NCBI RefSeq assembly: GCF_013415105.1
Contig: NZ_JACCDF010000011.1
Location: 97,513-161,512 of the forward strand
From: Vreelandella salicampi
Lineage (GTDB): Bacteria; Pseudomonadota; Gammaproteobacteria; Pseudomonadales; Halomonadaceae
Length of the DNA stretch: 64,000 bases
Direction: 5' to 3'
Position numbers and translations under genes: made by a program. The first letter of the stretch is position 1; each line of letters starts with the position of its first letter. The notes under the pieces are model-generated. The model did not search any database, was not told where the DNA came from, and worked only from the letters and a program-made list of their open reading frames with translations. Positions 35,800 to 45,272 of this stretch are shown here, piece after piece.

Positions 35800-36831
35800 C
35801 TAGGCGTTAAGACGCTCCACCACGTCGGCAATCACCGCGAGCGTATCGCCCATATTTATCAGCGCGGGGGCACGCCGCGCCATCAGCACGCCATCGCGCT
35901 CGGCGCGGTAGGCCACAGGCTCAGTGCCGCTGCGAGTCATGTCGTACACGTAGGCAATCGTCTGGCCCCTTTTCACTTCATCGCCGAGGGCGACTAACAG
36001 TTCTAACACGCCCGAGTGCTGGCTTTGCACGTAGCAGCTGGCATCGGGCATATCGAGATACACCTGCCCGCTTTCTGGCATGTCGACCTTGCCTGCCACT
36101 AAGCCATAGTGAATCAGAAAGTTACGTACACCACGCTCGGTAATCGCCATGCTTTCCGGCGTGGAGGTGCCGCCTCCGCCAAGCTCGGTGGCGACAAATA
36201 CTTTGCCCTGGCGTTCGCAGGCGGTATCGAAGAGTCTTTCCGCATCGAGCTCAAACATCACCATGGCATAAGGTGCGCCAAACGCTTTAGCACCGTCGAG
36301 CGCTGCCTGCTGCTGGTTTTTATCGTCCAGCACGTGGGACGCGCCGAAGGGCAGAATATCCAGCGTACGACCGCCGGAGTGCAAATCGAGCACCACATCG
36401 CTCATCGGCACCAGCACGCGGGTGAAGTAGTCGGCGATCTGCGCGGTGGCATTGCCGTTGGGGTCACCGGGGAAACTACGGTTCATGTTGCCACCGTCAA
36501 GCCCCGAGGTCCGCTTGCCCGCCATCACCGCCGGGGTGTTCATGCACGGCACGATAATCACCCGCCCGGTGACGTCTTCCGCTTTCAGTGTGGAAGACAG
36601 CTTTAACAGCGACGTGATGCCCTCGTACTCATCGCCGTGGTTACCGCCGGTGAGAAGTGCTGTGGGGCCGTCACCGTTTTTCACCACGGTGACGGGGATC
36701 ATCACTGCCCCCCAGGCGGATTCATCGGTGGAGATCGGCAGTTTCAAAAAGCCGTGCTGGACGCCATCGGCGTCAAAATCCACGGTGGCTGAAATAGGGC
36801 TAGGCCGCACTTGGTTGGGTTGATCGGTCAT
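35800..36831 (-). CDS. doeB: DoeB N-alpha-acetyl-L-2,4-diaminobutyrate deacetylase
   Basis: A 343-residue metallo-deacetylase of the aspartoacylase/AstE type (M14-like). Zn ligands H65 and E68 lie in TGGNHGDEYEG, and the third ligand His in LDLHSGGRTL. In ectoine catabolism DoeB removes the acetyl group from N-alpha-acetyl-diaminobutyrate. The gene lies 25 nt downstream of doeA and 17 nt before doeX. The ATG at 36831 follows AAGGA; an upstream Met is out of reach of a ribosome site. Confidence 0.93.
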   Translation of the reverse strand: MTDQPNQVRPSPISATVDFDADGVQHGFLKLPISTDESAWGAVMIPVTVVKNGDGPTALLTGGNHGDEYEGITSLLKLSSTLKAEDVTGRVIIVPCMNTPAVMAGKRTSGLDGGNMNRSFPGDPNGNATAQIADYFTRVLVPMSDVVLDLHSGGRTLDILPFGASHVLDDKNQQQAALDGAKAFGAPYAMVMFELDAERLFDTACERQGKVFVATELGGGGTSTPESMAITERGVRNFLIHYGLVAGKVDMPESGQVYLDMPDASCYVQSQHSGVLELLVALGDEVKRGQTIAYVYDMTRSGTEPVAYRAERDGVLMARRAPALINMGDTLAVIADVVERLNA

Positions 36832-36856
36832 TGAATATTCCTTTTGGTACAAGCGG

Positions 36857-38056
36857 CTATTTTACAAATAGCTGGCGGGGGAAATTGGCCAGCGTCTCGC
36901 AGCCATCCTCGGTAATCAGAATGCTCTCGGTGATTTCCAGCCCCCATTCGTCTACCCATAGGCCGGGCATAAAGTGGAATGTCATGCCGGGTTTCAAGAT
37001 AGTCTCATCTGAGGGGCGCAAGCTCATGGTGCGCTCGCCCCAGTCAGGCGGATAGGAAAGCCCGATTGAATAGCCACAGCGAGCCCCGCCGCGGTCAAAG
37101 CCATATTTATCCATCGCCGCCCCCAGCGCCATGGCGATATCCGCCGTGCGGTTGCCGGGTTTGGCCACGGCAAGGCCATTCTCGATGCCTTCCAAGAGCG
37201 CGGATTCAGCGCGCAGAAAGTCTTTGGGCGGCGTACCTAAATAGACGGTGCGCGACATCGGCGCGTGGTAGCGCTTGTAAACACCGGCGATCTCGAAAAA
37301 CGTACCCTCGCCTTTACGAAACGGGGTGTCATCCCAGGTTAAGTGCGGGGCAGCGGCGTCTTTGCCAGTGGGAAGCATGGGCACAATCGCCGGGTAGTCA
37401 CCGCCGTACACTTTGCCCTTGTTATCCACGTAGCCTTCGATACCCACCCGGTAAATCTCGGAGACTAACTTACTTTTGGGCAACCCTGGCTCGATCACTT
37501 CCAAAATGCGCGAATGCATCCCCTCGACGATTTTCGCCGCAATGCGCATGTAGGCGACTTCTTGGGGCGATTTAATCGCGCGGCACCAGTTGACCAACCC
37601 ATTGGCGTCCATAAAGCGCGCGTGAGGAAGCTCGCGCAGCAGGCTCTGATACGCCTTGGCGGTGAAATAGTAGTTGTCCATCTCCATGCCGACGACACCC
37701 TGGTGCCAGCCGCGGTCGGGCATGATCGACTGCGCCAGGTACTCCATCGGGTGCATGTCTGGATTCTGGACGTAGTAATCCGGGTAATAAGTGATATTTT
37801 CCGGATCAATCCAACACGTCAACAACGCGCCATTGGCATCCATACGGCGACCGAACCATACCGGCTCGCCTTCAAGGCCCACCAGAACGCACTGATGCAC
37901 ATAAAATGACCAGCCGTCGTAGCCGGTCAGCCAGGCCATGTTCGAGGGGTCACTAACGATAATCACGTCAATACCACGGCCAGCCATTTCAGCGCGCACT
38001 TTCCACAGTCGATTCGCGTACTCTTCGCGTGTGAAAGGCAGGGAAACCTCAGTCAT
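36857..38056 (-). CDS. doeA: DoeA ectoine hydrolase (M24 peptidase family)
   Basis: A 399-residue protein of the M24 (creatinase/Xaa-Pro aminopeptidase-like) family. It has the creatinase-type N-terminal domain (REEYANRLWKVRAEMAGRGI, SNMAWLTGYDGWSFYVHQ) and a catalytic domain including RYHAPMSRTVYLGTP, GLSYPPDWGERTMSL and MTFHFMPGLWVDEWGLEITESILIT. DoeA opens the ectoine ring to N-acetyl-diaminobutyrate. Strong similarity by recollection to H. elongata DoeA, and the doeB/doeX neighbours agree. ATG at 38056 chosen as it matches the usual MTxVxLPFTREEY start; an upstream in-frame ATG at 38071 is possible. Confidence 0.93.
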   Translation of the reverse strand: MTEVSLPFTREEYANRLWKVRAEMAGRGIDVIIVSDPSNMAWLTGYDGWSFYVHQCVLVGLEGEPVWFGRRMDANGALLTCWIDPENITYYPDYYVQNPDMHPMEYLAQSIMPDRGWHQGVVGMEMDNYYFTAKAYQSLLRELPHARFMDANGLVNWCRAIKSPQEVAYMRIAAKIVEGMHSRILEVIEPGLPKSKLVSEIYRVGIEGYVDNKGKVYGGDYPAIVPMLPTGKDAAAPHLTWDDTPFRKGEGTFFEIAGVYKRYHAPMSRTVYLGTPPKDFLRAESALLEGIENGLAVAKPGNRTADIAMALGAAMDKYGFDRGGARCGYSIGLSYPPDWGERTMSLRPSDETILKPGMTFHFMPGLWVDEWGLEITESILITEDGCETLANFPRQLFVK

Positions 38057-38088
38057 CGGGCAACTCGCCATTAAAGATCACCAAGAAC

Positions 38089-38116
38089 CGAAAAAGCGAC
38101 ATGCGTCGCTTTTTCG
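38089..38116. other. Terminator-like hairpin in the doeA leader
   Basis: A perfect 12-bp inverted repeat CGAAAAAGCGAC-atgc-GTCGCTTTTTCG lies 33-60 bp upstream of the doeA start and about 170 bp from the divergent ghrA-like gene. The T-rich arm is part of the stem. It may serve as an attenuator, a leader structure or an operator; no upstream gene on either strand needs a terminator here. Confidence 0.6.
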
Positions 38117-38286
38117 GGCCACAGGATCGACCCTGGCTACCGCCGCAGTAGGCCCGCCAATGTCGTCTTAAGCTGATACTAGCACCACCCCTTGGTTGCC
38201 GGTCAAAGCCTTTATGACAAAAAGTGCATTCACTCGTGATAGCGTAAGCTGTAACGACAAATAACACCGAGCTAAAGGGGGCCAAG

Positions 38287-39225
38287 ATGAAAATCGTCGT
38301 CCATATTGAGAGCGAAGCCGAGCAGTGGCGCGAAGCGCTGGCAGAGGCGTTTCCCCAGGCCGACGTCATAACCAGCGAGGCACCGGCCGAGGTGCGCCAA
38401 AACGCCGATTACCTCGCGGCGTGGAAACCACCCGAGCACCTGCTGCGCGAACAGAGCCAGCTAAAGGCGATTATCAACTTAGGCGCCGGGGTCGATTATC
38501 TGCTGCGCTCGCCGGCACGCCCGCAAGACGTGCCTATCGTCAAACTGCGCGATGCTGGCATGGGCGAACTGATGGCCGATTACGTGCTATACGGCGTATT
38601 GCACTTCTACCGCAGTTTTGACCGCTACGCCAATCAGCAAACCCAAGCGTATTGGCGGCCTCATCCGGTCGCGGAAAAGTCACAGTGGCCGGTGGGCATT
38701 TTAGGACTTGGCGCCATTGGCGCCTATGTCGCCGAAACGCTCAGCGAGGCTGGCTTTCCCGTCCTCGGCTGGAGCCGCTCGCCCAAACAAATTGACGGCG
38801 TTAGCTGCCATCACGGTGATGACGGTTTGGATCACGTACTCAGCCAAGCCCAAACGCTGGTCACTCTGCTGCCGGACACCGCTGAGACGCGTGGGATCGT
38901 CAACAAGGAACGTCTAGCCCAGCTGCCCGAAGGCGCCAGTTTGATTAACCCCGGCCGCGGTACGCTGGTCGAGGAAAGCGCGCTGTTGGCGGCGCTCGGC
39001 ACGCACGACACCCTGGGCCACTTGCGCGGAGCGATACTTGATGTGTTCCCCGAGGAGCCGCTGCCTGAAGATAATCCGTTGTGGCAGCACCCGAAGGTCA
39101 CGATCACACCGCATATGTCGGCCCCTACACCGCTGCATGCCGCGATCGACCAAGTCATTGCGTACCTGCGCGCTTTTGAAGCCGGCGAGCCCGTAACGAC
39201 GATCAACCCCAGCGACGGCTATTGA
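38287..39225 (+). CDS. ghrA: Glyoxylate/hydroxypyruvate reductase A-like 2-hydroxyacid dehydrogenase
   Basis: A 312-residue D-2-hydroxyacid dehydrogenase of the GhrA type. The NAD(P) motif is GILGLGAIGAYVAE, followed by GWSRSPKQ; the catalytic Arg is in LINPGRGTLVEE, the Glu in FPEEPLPEDNPLW and the His in VTITPHMSAPT. It reduces glyoxylate or hydroxypyruvate with NADPH. RBS GGGGG before the ATG. It diverges from doeA, but no clear link with ectoine degradation is known. Confidence 0.88.
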   Translation: MKIVVHIESEAEQWREALAEAFPQADVITSEAPAEVRQNADYLAAWKPPEHLLREQSQLKAIINLGAGVDYLLRSPARPQDVPIVKLRDAGMGELMADYVLYGVLHFYRSFDRYANQQTQAYWRPHPVAEKSQWPVGILGLGAIGAYVAETLSEAGFPVLGWSRSPKQIDGVSCHHGDDGLDHVLSQAQTLVTLLPDTAETRGIVNKERLAQLPEGASLINPGRGTLVEESALLAALGTHDTLGHLRGAILDVFPEEPLPEDNPLWQHPKVTITPHMSAPTPLHAAIDQVIAYLRAFEAGEPVTTINPSDGY

Positions 39226-39344
39226 ATCAACACGCTAACGACGCAACATAAGAGATATAAAGAGGCGAAACGTGACAGCTCTGTGGCGGTCTTAAGCCAT
39301 AAAGATCGTCCACTTAAGCCCATGCTCAAGGAGATTGATTGACG

Positions 39345-39911
39345 ATGAAGACACCCACGTCTTATCACCGCAACGACGCGCTGCTGGTTGTCGATATGCA
39401 AAACGACTTCTGTGAAGGCGGCGCACTTGCCATTGAGGGTGGCAACGCCTTGGTGCCCGACATCAACGCCGAAATCGACGCCGCTCGCAACGCGGGGGCC
39501 ATGATTGTCGCCTCCCGCGACTGGCACCCGGTCGATCACATAAGCTTCGAACACCGCGGTGGCCCTTGGCCTGTTCACTGCGTACAAGATACCCCAGGGG
39601 CGGCCTTTCACCCTAAACTCGCCTTGCCTGATGAGGCGATTCGTATCAGCAAAGCCACGGCGTTCAATGCCGATGCGTATTCAGCGTTTGACGGCACGGG
39701 GCTGGGGGAATACCTACGCGAAAAAGGCGTAGAGCGCGTGGTGATTTGCGGGCTCGCGCTAGATGTCTGCGTTCACGCGACAGTACTGGCCGCCTGTCGC
39801 GAAGGCTTTAGCACGGTGCTGTTGGAATCGTTATCCGCAGCGGCTGATCCGGATGCTATCGACGCTTGCCGCCGTGAGATGCAGGATGCCGGTGCGGAGG
39901 TGCGCGCATGA
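39345..39911 (+). CDS. pncA: Nicotinamidase PncA
   Basis: A 188-residue isochorismatase-fold amidase converting nicotinamide to nicotinate. The triad Asp17 (VVDMQNDFCEGG), a Lys (RISKATAFN) and a Cys (GLALDVCVHAT) is present, with metal ligands in DWHPVDHISF. AAGGAG precedes the ATG at 39345. The stop overlaps the pncB start (ATGA), giving a two-step Preiss-Handler NAD salvage operon. Confidence 0.93.
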   Translation: MKTPTSYHRNDALLVVDMQNDFCEGGALAIEGGNALVPDINAEIDAARNAGAMIVASRDWHPVDHISFEHRGGPWPVHCVQDTPGAAFHPKLALPDEAIRISKATAFNADAYSAFDGTGLGEYLREKGVERVVICGLALDVCVHATVLAACREGFSTVLLESLSAAADPDAIDACRREMQDAGAEVRA

Positions 39912-41257
39912 GTGAGCGAGTAACGCCAAGCGTTGCCGACGACGAGCTGGCGCTGTTAACCGACCTCTACCAGCTGACGATGACTCAGGCCTATTGGAAA
40001 GAGTCACTGCACGAAACACCGTCTACGTTCAGCCTGTTTTTCCGTAAACTGCCCGCCTCACGGCGCTTTATCCTGGCTTGCGGGCAGCAGCACGCTGCGG
40101 CGCTGCTAAGCCAGCTGCGTTTTAACGATACCGCCATTAAGCGACTACAAGACACGCAAATGTTCGACGCTGGCTTTCTCGACTGGCTGGCGAATTGGCG
40201 TTTCGAGGGTGACATCTGGACGGTACCAGAAGGCACACCACTGTTCCCCAACGAACCCCTACTCGAAGTCGACGCACCGATTGGTCAAGCGCAGCTTCTT
40301 GAAAGCCTCGTGATGAACCTGGTGCAACTGGAAATCACCCTGACCACCAAAGCCGCTCGCATTACCTGGGCCGCAGGCGATCACCCCGTGGTGGATTTCG
40401 GTATGCGTCGCATGCACGGCATTGATGCCGCCGTTCGCGGCGTGCGCGCCTATAAAACCGCCGGGATACATGGCACCAGCAACGTGCTCGGCGGGCTGCG
40501 CCACGGCCTAGCCCTTAACGGCACCATGGCGCACAGCTATATTCTGGCCCACGACGACGAGCGTGACGCCTTCCGCGCCTTTGCCCGCCACTACCCCAAT
40601 ACCACACTGCTGATAGATACCTACGACACTTTAACCGGCGTTGAACGAGTGATTGATTTGCTGCGCGAAGAGCCATCCCTCACCGTCGGTGCGGTACGCC
40701 TGGATTCGGGCGATTTAGGTGATCTCGCCAAGCGCACCCGCACCCTTTTGGACGACGCGGGTTACCCTGCGATCAAGATCATCGCCAGCAGCGGCCTGGA
40801 TGAGCACAGCATTACCGACCTTATCGCCAAAAAGGCGCCGATTGATGCTTTTGGTGTCGGCACGCACATGGGCGTCTCCGAAGATGCGCCGGTGCTCGAT
40901 CTTTCCTACAAACTGGTCGAATATGCGGGTAAACCTCGGGTAAAATACTCGACCGGCAAAGTTAACCTTCCGTCACGCAAACAAGTGTATCGCCGCCGAA
41001 ACGCCCAAGGGCACTATTGTGGCGATGTGATCGCCTTGCGAGATGAAACCGGCCTTGACGGTGAAGCGCTATTAACGCCCCTAGTGAAAGGCGGCGAATT
41101 GCAAACAGCAACATTTGCACAGGCAGAAAATGCCCCTGCCCGTGTACGTGAAGCCCTTCACCATTTTCCCTCTCACGTTACCGCCCTGGAAGAAGGTGAA
41201 AGCCGCTATGCGGTCGACCTTAGCCCCGCGCTTCGCGGCTTGGCATCGAACGTCTGA
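39908..41257 (+). CDS. pncB: Nicotinate phosphoribosyltransferase PncB
   Basis: A 449-residue enzyme that converts nicotinate and PRPP to nicotinate mononucleotide. Typical motifs are LLTDLYQLTMTQAYWK, VVDFGMRRMHGIDAAVRG, GTMAHSYILAHDDERDAFRAFA and DSGDLGDLAKRTRTLLDDAG. It overlaps pncA by 4 nt, and the two enzymes act in sequence in NAD salvage. Confidence 0.95.
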   Translation: MSERVTPSVADDELALLTDLYQLTMTQAYWKESLHETPSTFSLFFRKLPASRRFILACGQQHAAALLSQLRFNDTAIKRLQDTQMFDAGFLDWLANWRFEGDIWTVPEGTPLFPNEPLLEVDAPIGQAQLLESLVMNLVQLEITLTTKAARITWAAGDHPVVDFGMRRMHGIDAAVRGVRAYKTAGIHGTSNVLGGLRHGLALNGTMAHSYILAHDDERDAFRAFARHYPNTTLLIDTYDTLTGVERVIDLLREEPSLTVGAVRLDSGDLGDLAKRTRTLLDDAGYPAIKIIASSGLDEHSITDLIAKKAPIDAFGVGTHMGVSEDAPVLDLSYKLVEYAGKPRVKYSTGKVNLPSRKQVYRRRNAQGHYCGDVIALRDETGLDGEALLTPLVKGGELQTATFAQAENAPARVREALHHFPSHVTALEEGESRYAVDLSPALRGLASNV

Positions 41258-41324
41258 TCGCGGCATTTGGGTTGCTAGGCAATCGCAAGCACGCTTACCG
41301 CGCCCCTTAGGAGAACTGCCTGCC

Positions 41325-42017
41325 ATGCGAATTGCCCCCGTTTACGCTTTATGGATGCTAGCAGCGGCGGCTGGTGCTGACGCTAACGACGTTGACACCG
41401 CCTCACGCGCCGAGTTACAGCCGTTCGAGGCCGAGTATCGTCTGGAAGTCCGCGGCTGGCCCAGCGCCACGATTACCCACCGGCTCGTCGATGAAGGGCG
41501 CCACTGGTTAAGCGATATGAGTTTCTCCGTTGCCGTGGCGCGCGGCCAGGAGCGCAGCCGCTTTACCATCGACGATGGCGCCACTCACTCGCTGCATTAC
41601 ATCAGTAGCTACTCCCTGTTTGGGATTGGCAACAGCTACCAGCTTGACGAGGCTGACATTGCCTCGCTAGACCGTCAGGCGGCCATCATCGATCTCGCCC
41701 GCCGCGCCACGAGCGAAACCTGCACACCAAACGTGCCTTGCGACGTCAACTTTGTCGATCATCGCGGCCGTGATGAGTACTTTCAGTACTATTCGCTGCC
41801 GTTAACCTCAAACGAGCCGGAGCGTGTCGATGTCCCCGCTGGCACCTTTAACGCCCACTCGGTGGTCTTGCTCGACGTTGAAAAACCCGACCGTCAGATC
41901 CGCATCAGTTATCATGCGGACTATCCTGGGTTGATTCTTCAGGCGATTTACCAAAAAGACGGTAAACGCGACACCCAAATTACGCTTACCCAGCTGAGCA
42001 CGCACGGAGGCAATTAA
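41325..42017 (+). CDS. DUF3108 family secreted protein
   Basis: A 230-residue protein with a signal peptide (MRIAPVYALWMLAAAAGADA). It is followed by a beta-rich domain typical of DUF3108: LQPFEAEYRLEVRGWPSATI, then ERVDVPAGTFNAHSVVLLDV and YHADYPGLILQAIYQKDGK. Such periplasmic proteins are uncharacterised. The ATG follows AGGAG with an 11-nt spacer; the longer frame runs back into pncB and is rejected. It lies 8 nt before lysO. Confidence 0.83.
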   Translation: MRIAPVYALWMLAAAAGADANDVDTASRAELQPFEAEYRLEVRGWPSATITHRLVDEGRHWLSDMSFSVAVARGQERSRFTIDDGATHSLHYISSYSLFGIGNSYQLDEADIASLDRQAAIIDLARRATSETCTPNVPCDVNFVDHRGRDEYFQYYSLPLTSNEPERVDVPAGTFNAHSVVLLDVEKPDRQIRISYHADYPGLILQAIYQKDGKRDTQITLTQLSTHGGN

Positions 42018-42025
42018 GGCTCATT

Positions 42026-42958
42026 ATGTTTTCTGGTTTAATCATTGTGTTACTCCCGCTGGTGCTGGGGTACTTAGTCCCCGTGCGTCGGCCCCATTGG
42101 CAAACTTTGATCAACCATGCAGTGAATGGATCGGTTTATGTGATTTTGCTGCTGATGGGTGTCAGTCTTGCGGGGCTTGAGAACCTCACCAGCCAGCTTT
42201 CCAAATTGGGCGGCAATGCCCTGCTGCTGTTTAGCATTACCACACTGTTTAACCTAGTAGCGCTGTGGTGGTTGTCTCGCCGCGTAGCGCTAAAGGCAGG
42301 GGGCTCGCCGGTGGTCAAAGATGCACCGACCAGCAAGCTCGCCGCGATGCAAGGATCACTGCTGTTAGTCATCGTCGTGGCAGGGGGTGTCATATTGGGC
42401 CTTTTGGCCGGCCCACGTTTGGGAGAGGGGCTGTTCACAGCAGCAGACTTATTAGCCGAGTGGGCGCTATATTGTCTCTTGGCGCTGATCGGCTGTCAGC
42501 TGCGTAACTCCGGCATGCCTCTCAAACAGATTCTGCTCAACCGATTAGGGCTTGCTATCGCGATGACACTTGCAATTAGCTCGCTGCTGGCGGGTTTGCT
42601 AGCCGCCCCACTCCTCTCGCTGAGCTGGAACGAAGGGCTCGCCATGGCGGCGGGGTTTGGCTGGTACTCACTATCAGCGATTCTGATCGGCGACCACCTC
42701 GGCCCGCTGATGGGTGGGGTGGCATTTTTCAACGACCTAACCCGCGAGCTGTTGGCGTTTATTCTGATTCCGCTGGTCATTCACCGCCATGCAGCGCTGG
42801 CGATTGGCTACGGCGGCGCCACCTCCATGGATTTCACGCTGCCGGTCATTCAGCAACACGGCGGCGTGGCCTGCGTGCCCATCGCCGTGGTCAGCGGGTT
42901 TATCCTATCGCTGCTTTCGCCGCCGCTTATTTTGTTTTTTCTGTCTTTATCCGCTTAA
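42026..42958 (+). CDS. lysO: LysO-type lysine exporter (DUF340)
   Basis: A 310-residue inner-membrane protein with about eight helices, matching the LysO/YbjE family. The family markers are MAAGFGWYSLSAILIG, AFFNDLTRELLAFILIPLV and YGGATSMDFTLPVIQQHGGVACVPIAV. LysO exports lysine and toxic analogues such as thialysine. It is close behind the DUF3108 gene and ends 18 bp from the convergent OsmC-YcaO gene. Confidence 0.92.
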   Translation: MFSGLIIVLLPLVLGYLVPVRRPHWQTLINHAVNGSVYVILLLMGVSLAGLENLTSQLSKLGGNALLLFSITTLFNLVALWWLSRRVALKAGGSPVVKDAPTSKLAAMQGSLLLVIVVAGGVILGLLAGPRLGEGLFTAADLLAEWALYCLLALIGCQLRNSGMPLKQILLNRLGLAIAMTLAISSLLAGLLAAPLLSLSWNEGLAMAAGFGWYSLSAILIGDHLGPLMGGVAFFNDLTRELLAFILIPLVIHRHAALAIGYGGATSMDFTLPVIQQHGGVACVPIAVVSGFILSLLSPPLILFFLSLSA

Positions 42959-42976
42959 CGTGCTTTTGGGGTAGCG

Positions 42977-45169
42977 CTAAACGGCAATGCCCGCCTTGGC
43001 GGCTCGGGCGGCGTGGAGCTTTTTGTAGCTATCGATTAGGCGCTGGTGCCTCTCCAGCCCCTCTAATCCCATGCCGATAGGCTCCAGGCCGTAAAAGCGC
43101 TCGCTTCCCTCAACCGAGCCCACGACCGCTGCCATGGTGTTCTCACCAAACATGCGCTGGAAGTTGGGTAAGTAATCGGCTAGGTCGAGTTCATCATCGA
43201 GCACGATTTCCAACACCGCCTGCATCGCCTGGTAGAACAGCCCACGCTCGACGGTATTGTCGTTGTACTGCCGGAACATTTCGACGTATTCCAGGGCATC
43301 TTCATGGCGCTCAAGGGCCAGATAGATCAGAAGTTTCAGCTCCAGAATCGTGAGCTGGCCCCATACGGTGTTTTCGTCAAACTCGATGCCGATCAGCGTA
43401 ATAATATCGCTATGTTCATCGACCTCGCTCTCTTCCAGCCGCGCGACGAGATGCTCAAGCTGGGCGTCATTTAAGCGATGCAGGTTGAGGATATCCTCGC
43501 GAAACGCCAGCGCTTTGTTGGTGTTGTCGATGATCAGGTCTTCCAGCGGGTACACCTCGGAGTAGCCCGGCACCAGAATCCGGCACACCGGCGCGCCGAG
43601 GTCTTCGTGCACTGCCATGTATACTTCAGCACCGAGTTCTTCAAAGATGCCGAACAGCGTTGCGGCTTCTTCTTCGTTCGTCCCTGAGAAGTCCCACTCA
43701 CAGAAATCAAAATCGGCCTTGGCGCTGAAAAAGCGCCAGGACACCACGCCAACCGAATCGATAAAGTGCTCGACGAAGTTATTCGGCTCGGCGACCGTTT
43801 GTGAGTTAAAGGTCGGCTGAGGCAGATCGTTTAAGCCCTCGAAACTGCGGCCTTGCAGCAGCTCGGTTAAGCTGCGCTCGAGCGCGACCTCAAAGCTTGG
43901 ATGGGCGCCGAAAGAAGCAAACACGCCGCCGGTGCGCGGGTTCATCAGCGTCACACACATCACCGGAAACTGCCCGCCCAAGGAGGCATCTTTGACCAGC
44001 ACCGGGAAGCCCTGGGCTTCTAGCGCATCGATGCCTTCCCGTATCTGCGGATATTTGGCCAGCACCTCGCGCGGCACGTCGGGCAGCGTCATTTCCTGCT
44101 CGATGATTTCACGCTTCACCGCGCGCTCAAAAATCTCAGAAAGACACTGGACCTGCGCTTCCGCCAGCGTATTGCCCGCACTCATGCCGTTACTGAGAAA
44201 CAGGTTCTCGATCAGGTTGGAGGGGAAGTAGACCGTCTTACCGTCGGATTGGCGCACATAAGGCAGCGAGACGATGCCGCGATCCGCGCGACCGGAGTTG
44301 GTATCGATCAAATGCGAGCCGCGGAGCTCGCCTTCGGGGTTGTAGATTTCGCGGCAATGCTCATCCAGAATTTCCGCAGGCAACTCATCATTGGGCCCCG
44401 GCTGAAACCATTCTTCAAAGGGATAATGAACGAAGGTGCTGCCCGCGATTTCCTCGCCGAAGAACTGGTCGTTATAAAAGAAATTGCAGCTCAGGCGTTC
44501 AATAAACTCGCCCAGCGCCGAGCACAGCGCGCTCTCTTTGGTGGCGCCTTTGCCGTTGGTGAAGCACATCGGCGAAGCCGCATCGCGAATGTGAAGTGAC
44601 CACACGTGCGGCACGATATTGCGCCAGGAAGCGATTTCGATCTTCATCCCGAGATCGGCGAGCATCGCGCTCATGTTGGCGATGGTGTCCTCAAGCGGCA
44701 GGTCCTTGCCTTCGATATAGGTGCGCGAGCCACCGTCGGGCGCGGCCATCAGCAGCGCCTGGGCATCTTCGTCGATGTTTTCGACGGTTTCGATCTGAAA
44801 TTCCGGCCCGGTCTGCACGACCTTTTTCACCGTGCAGCGGTCGATGGAGCGCAAAATGCCCTGACGGTCTTTATCGGAAAGGTCTTCGGGCAGCTCGACC
44901 TGGATTTTGAAAATCTGCTTGTAGCGATTTTCCGGGTCGACAATATTATTCTGCGATAAACGGATGTTCTCGGTGGGAATATCGCGGGCATTACAGTACA
45001 CCTTCACAAAGTAGGCCGCGCACATGGCCGAAGACGCCAGAAAATAATCGAACGGACCAGGCGCTGAGCCATCGCCTTTGTAGCGAATTGGTTGGTCGGA
45101 GATAACCGCGAAATCGTCGAATTTAGCCTCCAGGCGGAGGTTATCGAGATAGTTGACTTTGATTTCCAT
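42977..45169 (-). CDS. OsmC-YcaO fusion protein
   Basis: A 730-residue protein with an N-terminal OsmC domain (about 1-135) and a YcaO domain (about 190-560). The OsmC Cys pair is present: C50 (SSAMCAAYF) and C112 (SIDRCTVKK). The YcaO part contains GKGATKESALCSALGEFIERLSCNFFYN and AEAQVQCLSEIFERAVKREI, where the acidic residues bind Mg-ATP. A helical, TPR-like C-terminus follows. E. coli YcaO supports RimO-dependent methylthiolation of ribosomal protein S12; fused OsmC suggests handling of sulfur or peroxide. The gene lies next to the nar operon but behind a terminator. Confidence 0.9.
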   Translation of the reverse strand: MEIKVNYLDNLRLEAKFDDFAVISDQPIRYKGDGSAPGPFDYFLASSAMCAAYFVKVYCNARDIPTENIRLSQNNIVDPENRYKQIFKIQVELPEDLSDKDRQGILRSIDRCTVKKVVQTGPEFQIETVENIDEDAQALLMAAPDGGSRTYIEGKDLPLEDTIANMSAMLADLGMKIEIASWRNIVPHVWSLHIRDAASPMCFTNGKGATKESALCSALGEFIERLSCNFFYNDQFFGEEIAGSTFVHYPFEEWFQPGPNDELPAEILDEHCREIYNPEGELRGSHLIDTNSGRADRGIVSLPYVRQSDGKTVYFPSNLIENLFLSNGMSAGNTLAEAQVQCLSEIFERAVKREIIEQEMTLPDVPREVLAKYPQIREGIDALEAQGFPVLVKDASLGGQFPVMCVTLMNPRTGGVFASFGAHPSFEVALERSLTELLQGRSFEGLNDLPQPTFNSQTVAEPNNFVEHFIDSVGVVSWRFFSAKADFDFCEWDFSGTNEEEAATLFGIFEELGAEVYMAVHEDLGAPVCRILVPGYSEVYPLEDLIIDNTNKALAFREDILNLHRLNDAQLEHLVARLEESEVDEHSDIITLIGIEFDENTVWGQLTILELKLLIYLALERHEDALEYVEMFRQYNDNTVERGLFYQAMQAVLEIVLDDELDLADYLPNFQRMFGENTMAAVVGSVEGSERFYGLEPIGMGLEGLERHQRLIDSYKKLHAARAAKAGIAV

Positions 45170-45187
45170 GAGCGGGGCCTAGATAGG

Positions 45188-45228
45188 TAAAAAGAAGATG
45201 GCGCGCGTCCGCGCTCGTTGCGCGCCAT
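45188..45228 (-). terminator. Terminator of the nar operon
   Basis: On the minus strand ATGGCGCGC pairs with GCGCGCCAT around a GC-rich loop, followed by CTTCTTTTT. It lies 45 nt past the last nar-associated gene and before the OsmC-YcaO start. Confidence 0.75.
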
Positions 45229-45272
45229 TATCCAGTTTTTACCCCGCTGCGTCTTGGGTAACAACCCGCTTG

